NCBI GenBank assembly: GCA_019236485.1
Contig: JAFAIY010000119.1
Location: 1 to 11,074, forward strand
Reading direction: 5' to 3'
Length of the DNA stretch: 11,074 nt
Source of the DNA: Comamonas sp.
GTDB taxonomy: Bacteria > Pseudomonadota > Gammaproteobacteria > Burkholderiales > Burkholderiaceae_C
Shown here in pieces: positions 6,611 through 11,074 of the stretch (position 1 is its first letter; the number at the start of each line of letters is the position of its first letter). A model generated the notes under the pieces. It did not search any database. It was not told the origin of the DNA and saw nothing but the letters and a program-made list of their open reading frames with translations. Both the position numbers and the translations under genes were made by a program.

Positions 6611-7381
6611 ATGGTGAGTGTTTCTTTCTTGTTCTGGCTGATCGTCCTGCTGCTGGTGATCGGCCTGGCGTCCGCCTCGATCTGGATTTTTCGCGAATAC
6701 GAACGCGGCGTGGTCTTCACGCTGGGGCGCTTCTGGAAGGTCAAGGGTCCGGGGCTGGTCTTCATCATTCCCGCGGTTCAGCAGGTGGTGCGGGTGGATT
6801 TGCGCACCGTGGTGCTCGAGGTTCCGCCGCAGGACGTGATCTCGCGCGACAACGTCTCGGTCAAGGTCAATGCCGTGGTCTATCTGCGCGTGGTGGATTC
6901 CGAGAAGGCCGTCATCCAGGTGGTCAACTATCTCGAAGCGACCAGCCAGCTCGCGCAGACCATGCTGCGCTCCGTGCTGGGCAAGCACCTGCTTGACGAG
7001 ATGCTGGCGGAGCGCGAATCGCTGAACCTGGACATCCAGCAGGCGCTGGATGCGCAAACCGATGCCTGGGGCATCAAGGTCTCGAATGTGGAGATCAAGC
7101 AGGTCGATCTGACCGAGTCCATGATCCGGGCGATTGCCCGCCAGGCCGAGGCCGAGCGCGAACGCCGCGCCAAGGTGATCCATGCCGAGGGCGAGCTGCA
7201 GGCCTCGGAAAAACTGTCCCAGGCGGCGAAGATCCTGGCCCAGGAGCCCCAGGCCATCTTGCTGCGCTATCTGGAGACGCTGACCGTGATCGGTGCAGAC
7301 AAGAACACGACCGTGGTCTTCCCCCTGCCCATGGATCTGGTGGCGCCGCTGATGAAGAAGCTCGGGGCCCTGCAGATCTGA
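6611..7381 (+). CDS. Stomatin-like SPFH/band 7 protein (slipin), 256 aa
   Basis: The protein has one N-terminal membrane helix (about residues 5-26), then the SPFH/band 7 domain starting at [14 protein letters not shown] (28-41) and including GPGLVFIIP (46-54), [20 protein letters not shown] (61-80) and the AVVYLRV strand (88-94). A charged helical stretch with [17 protein letters not shown] (179-195) follows, ending in a short hydrophobic C-terminus. Bacterial slipins oligomerise at the inner membrane and are linked to membrane microdomains and quality control. They are often encoded beside an NfeD partner, which is absent here: the next gene is convergent and unrelated. The ATG at 6611 is chosen because AAAGGA lies about 8 nt before it; an ATG at 6602 is possible but its Shine-Dalgarno would be too close. 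The frame is open to 6497 without sensible protein character. Confidence 0.9.
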   Translation: MVSVSFLFWLIVLLLVIGLASASIWIFREYERGVVFTLGRFWKVKGPGLVFIIPAVQQVVRVDLRTVVLEVPPQDVISRDNVSVKVNAVVYLRVVDSEKAVIQVVNYLEATSQLAQTMLRSVLGKHLLDEMLAERESLNLDIQQALDAQTDAWGIKVSNVEIKQVDLTESMIRAIARQAEAERERRAKVIHAEGELQASEKLSQAAKILAQEPQAILLRYLETLTVIGADKNTTVVFPLPMDLVAPLMKKLGALQI

Positions 7382-7411
7382 GCTACGCCGCCATGATGTG
7401 CATGGACTCCA

Positions 7412-8611
7412 TCACACCAGGGCGGCCTCCATGCCGGCGCGGCGCAGCTGGTCCAGCACCTCGCTCACATGGGCGTGGCCGCGTGTCTGCAGCACGAACT
7501 CGATCTCCACATTCTGCGCGGCCAGCATGGTGAAGGCGCGCTGGTGATGCACCTCCTCGATGTTCGCACCGGCGCCGGCCACGGTGGCCGTGATCTGGGC
7601 CAGCACGCCGGGCACGTCGCGCGCGCTGACGCGAACGCGCGCCAGGCGGCCCGAGCGCACCATGCCGCGCTCGATGATGGCGGCCAGCAGCATGGGGTCG
7701 ATATTGCCGCCCGACAGCACCAGGCCCACCTTTTTGTTCTTGAAACGCTGGGGGTAGCGCAGCAGCGCGGCCAGGCCCGCCGCGCCCGCACCTTCCACCA
7801 GGGTTTTTTCGATCTCCAGCAGCATGAGCACGGCCTGCTCGATATCGCCCTCGTCCACCAGCAGCAGATCGTCCACGCAGCGCCGCACCACCTCCTGGGT
7901 GATGATGCCGGGCTGGGTCACGGCAATGCCTTCGGCGATCGTCGAAGTGCCCATGGGCAGGTCGGTATGGCGCAGCGCATTGACCATGGAGGGGAAGCGC
8001 TGGGTCTGCACGCCCACAACCTCGATTTCGGGCTTGAGGGTCTTGGCCGCCGTGGCTATGCCCGCGATCAGGCCGCCGCCGCCGATGGCGATGACCAGCG
8101 TGTCCAGATCGGGCTGGACCTGCAGCATCTCCAGGGCCAGCGTGCCCTGGCCTGCGGCAATGGCTTCGTCGTCATAGGGGTGGACAAAGGTCAGCTGCTG
8201 CTCATGCGCGAGCTGGTAGGCATGGGCGCGGGCCTCGGCCAGCGTATCGCCATGCAGCACCACCTCGGCCCCGAAGCCGCGCGTGCGCTCCACCTTCACG
8301 CCGGGCGTGAAGCGCGGCATGACGATGACGGCGCGCAGGCCCAGGCGCTGCGCGTGATAGGCCACGCCCTGGGCGTGATTGCCGGCGCTCATGGCGACCA
8401 CGCCATGGGCGCGCTCCTCGTCGCTGAGCAGCAGCAGCTTGTTGAGCGCACCGCGCTCCTTGAAGGAGGCAGTGAACTGCAGGTTCTCGAACTTGAGGTA
8501 GACCTGCGCGCCCGTGATCTGCGAGAGCGTGCGCGATTCGACGCATGGGGTCTGGAGCACGGCACCGTTCAGGCGCTCGGCGGCGGCTTGGATATCTGCA
8601 TAGGTCAGCAT
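7412..8611 (-). CDS. ilvA: Threonine ammonia-lyase with C-terminal ACT domain, 399 aa
   Basis: This is a PLP-dependent fold-type II dehydratase that deaminates threonine (and often serine) to 2-oxobutanoate, feeding isoleucine synthesis or threonine breakdown. Visible marks are the PLP lysine in TASFKERGALNKL (K51), SAGNHAQGVAYHA (75-87), the phosphate-binding glycine loop GGGGLIAG (177-184), EGAGAAGLAALL (273-284) and SGGNIDP (300-306). A single ACT domain follows (about 325-399, starting RVRVSARDVPGVLAQI). About 400 residues with one ACT domain is the medium form, shorter than the two-ACT E. coli IlvA and longer than TdcB, so whether it is biosynthetic or catabolic is open. The ATG at 8611-8609 has no strong ribosome binding site. 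The gene converges on the slipin gene with only 30 nt between stop codons and no clear terminator, and is divergent from boxC. Confidence 0.92.
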   Translation of the reverse strand: MLTYADIQAAAERLNGAVLQTPCVESRTLSQITGAQVYLKFENLQFTASFKERGALNKLLLLSDEERAHGVVAMSAGNHAQGVAYHAQRLGLRAVIVMPRFTPGVKVERTRGFGAEVVLHGDTLAEARAHAYQLAHEQQLTFVHPYDDEAIAAGQGTLALEMLQVQPDLDTLVIAIGGGGLIAGIATAAKTLKPEIEVVGVQTQRFPSMVNALRHTDLPMGTSTIAEGIAVTQPGIITQEVVRRCVDDLLLVDEGDIEQAVLMLLEIEKTLVEGAGAAGLAALLRYPQRFKNKKVGLVLSGGNIDPMLLAAIIERGMVRSGRLARVRVSARDVPGVLAQITATVAGAGANIEEVHHQRAFTMLAAQNVEIEFVLQTRGHAHVSEVLDQLRRAGMEAALV

Positions 8612-8670
8612 GGTGAATATTGTGCAAGCGCCGCGCCACCCCGTCCATGCGCCGGGCCTGCCAGCTCAGG

Positions 8671-8717
8671 TATTGATAGCTGGACACGCTTTGCACGGCT
8701 GGCTTCTAGGCCAAAAA
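8671..8717 (+). repeat. GATAGCT-type intergenic repeat
   Basis: The segment TTGATAGCTGGACACGCTT continues to GGCTGGCTTCTAGGCCAAAAA. It matches, from memory, the widespread Comamonadaceae intergenic motif that starts TGATAGCTG and ends GGCCAAA, and shares its start with the segments at 821-911 and 3897-3937. It lies in the ilvA-boxC intergenic region, upstream of the box palindrome. Confidence 0.5.
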
Positions 8718-8771
8718 CAGTGGAATTCAGGCCGGCCGGCACGTCGCTTCGATCATCTAAGGATTACCCTT

Positions 8772-8806
8772 GGTTTCGGCAAAACATGCAACATAATGCC
8801 GAAACC
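8772..8806. promoter_or_regulatory. 35-bp palindrome upstream of boxC
   Basis: GGTTTCGGCA (8772-8781) and TGCCGAAACC (8797-8806) are exact reverse complements around a 15-nt AT-rich centre holding one TGCA. Its position in the divergent ilvA-boxC region suggests an operator. Further TGCA motifs lie at 8811, 8830 and 8861, and an AGTGCACT palindrome at 8859-8866. Reported BzdR/BoxR operators of benzoate gene clusters in Azoarcus contain TGCA repeats, so a BoxR-type regulator is a reasonable guess. A promoter is not clear; CATAAT (8832-8837) is a possible -10. Confidence 0.5.
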
Positions 8807-8892
8807 TCCGTGCATTTTTTGAATAATTCTGCATAATTGTGCCAACACTCATGGAGTGAGTGCACTATCTTTCATCTCCCCAGGAGGCGAGC

Positions 8893-10551
<1,659 letters not shown>

Positions 10552-10670
10552 GAAAGCTCTCCCTGAGCGGCTACGCCGCTTCCCCCTCTCTGGCACTACG
10601 TTCCGGAGGGGGACAACGCCCTCGCAGCGGGGCGGCCCTTGCTCGGCGTTACCCGGTTGGGCCGAGCCAG
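10552..10670 (+). repeat. Hairpin-rich intergenic repeat between boxC and boxB
   Basis: Right after the boxC stop codon lies a compact array of three perfect stems: AGCGGC/GCCGCT (10566-10571 and 10575-10580), CCCCCTC/GAGGGGG (10582-10588 and 10606-10612) and GCTCGGC/GCCGAGC (10641-10647 and 10661-10667). I recall the CCCTGAGCGGC ... GGAGGGGGAC ... GGGGCGGCCCTTGCTCGGCG pattern as a repeated element in Comamonadaceae genomes. It has no T run, so it is not a standard terminator. Translation of the DNA gives no sensible protein. Confidence 0.6.
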
Positions 10671-10725
10671 TTTCACAGCAAGTACACGGCTTCATGAATC
10701 GGCGAAACATCACAGGAGACCTCCC

Positions 10726-11074
10726 ATGAGCAGCATCGACTACAGCCAGAAGATTCCCAACAACGTGGACCTCAGCGGCGACCGCACCCTGCAGCGCGCG
10801 CTGGAGAGCTGGCAGCCCAATTTCATCAAATGGTGGGACGACGTGGGCCCCGAAGGATCGACCAACTACGACGTCTATCTGCGCACCGCGGTGAGCGTGG
10901 ACCCGCAGGGCTGGGCCCAGTTTGGCTACGTGAAGATGCGCGACTACCGCTGGGGCATTTTCCTGAATCCTGCCGAGCAGGATCGCAGCATCCATTTCGG
11001 CGACCACAAGGGCGAGAAAGCCTGGCAGGACGTGCCCGGCGAGCACCGCGCCAATCTGCGCCGCATCATCGTCA
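10726..11074 (+). CDS. boxB: BoxB, benzoyl-CoA 2,3-epoxidase oxygenase subunit (5' part, truncated by window edge)
   Basis: The first 116 codons match the start of BoxB as I know it: MSSIDYSQKIPNNVDLS (1-17), RTLQRALESWQPNF (20-33), YLRTAVSVDPQGWAQF (51-66), MRDYRWGIFL (71-80) and VPGEHRANLRRIIV (103-116). BoxB is the di-iron oxygenase component; with the reductase BoxA it epoxidises benzoyl-CoA using O2 and NADPH, making the BoxC substrate. The di-iron ligands lie beyond the window edge and cannot be checked. The ATG at 10726 has AGGAG at 10714-10718. The gene follows boxC on the same strand after a 174-nt gap filled mostly by a hairpin-rich repeat. Confidence 0.95.
   Translation, partial: MSSIDYSQKIPNNVDLSGDRTLQRALESWQPNFIKWWDDVGPEGSTNYDVYLRTAVSVDPQGWAQFGYVKMRDYRWGIFLNPAEQDRSIHFGDHKGEKAWQDVPGEHRANLRRIIV

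Noticed and set aside
7382..7411. Possible bidirectional terminator between the slipin gene and ilvA
   Set aside because: Only a weak, interrupted pairing is visible in the 30-nt gap and there is no T run on either strand.
7469..8836. 455-codon open frame on the plus strand opposite ilvA
   Set aside because: It is antisense to a well-supported threonine ammonia-lyase and shows low-complexity His/Gln/Gly composition typical of shadow frames.

Overview
The window looks like chromosomal DNA from a Comamonadaceae betaproteobacterium of the Comamonas/Delftia/Acidovorax type. This rests on the high GC content, the aerobic hybrid benzoyl-CoA (box) genes, an hpa-type homoprotocatechuate gene, a GTP-dependent PEP carboxykinase, and two kinds of short intergenic repeat that I recall as common in that family. 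The genus is an inference.

Layout from left to right. The 3'-truncated hpaG1-like gene (1-623, minus) belongs to the 4-hydroxyphenylacetate meta-cleavage pathway; an exact 11-bp inverted repeat brackets its promoter. Next come three minus-strand genes that may be co-transcribed: a LysR regulator (3272-2292), a calcineurin-like metallophosphoesterase (2242-1364) and a universal stress protein (1334-912). They end at a clear hairpin terminator. Divergent from the LysR gene is a 140-aa two-helix membrane protein of unknown function (3409-3831, plus). pckG (5854-3998, minus) follows, with its own terminator, a leader hairpin and a dense upstream cluster of palindromes. A 45-aa single-helix membrane protein (6327-6190, minus) lies divergent to a stomatin-like SPFH protein (6611-7381, plus). 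A threonine ammonia-lyase with a C-terminal ACT domain (8611-7412, minus) converges on that gene and is divergent from boxC (8893-10551, plus). boxC is followed by the start of boxB (10726 to the right edge).

The genes make sense for an aromatic degrader. boxC and boxB belong to the aerobic CoA-dependent benzoate pathway, which ends in acetyl-CoA and succinyl-CoA; hpaG1 belongs to homoprotocatechuate degradation. PEP carboxykinase would draw PEP from the TCA intermediates these routes supply, supporting gluconeogenesis on aromatic substrates.

I see no clearly new multi-gene system. The most interesting material is between the genes: the paired palindrome at hpaG1, the LysR/membrane-protein intergenic operator, a TGCA-rich palindromic cluster upstream of pckG, a 35-bp palindrome upstream of boxC, and a hairpin-rich family-type repeat inserted between boxC and boxB. 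The unannotated-looking 45-aa membrane protein is the best small-gene candidate.
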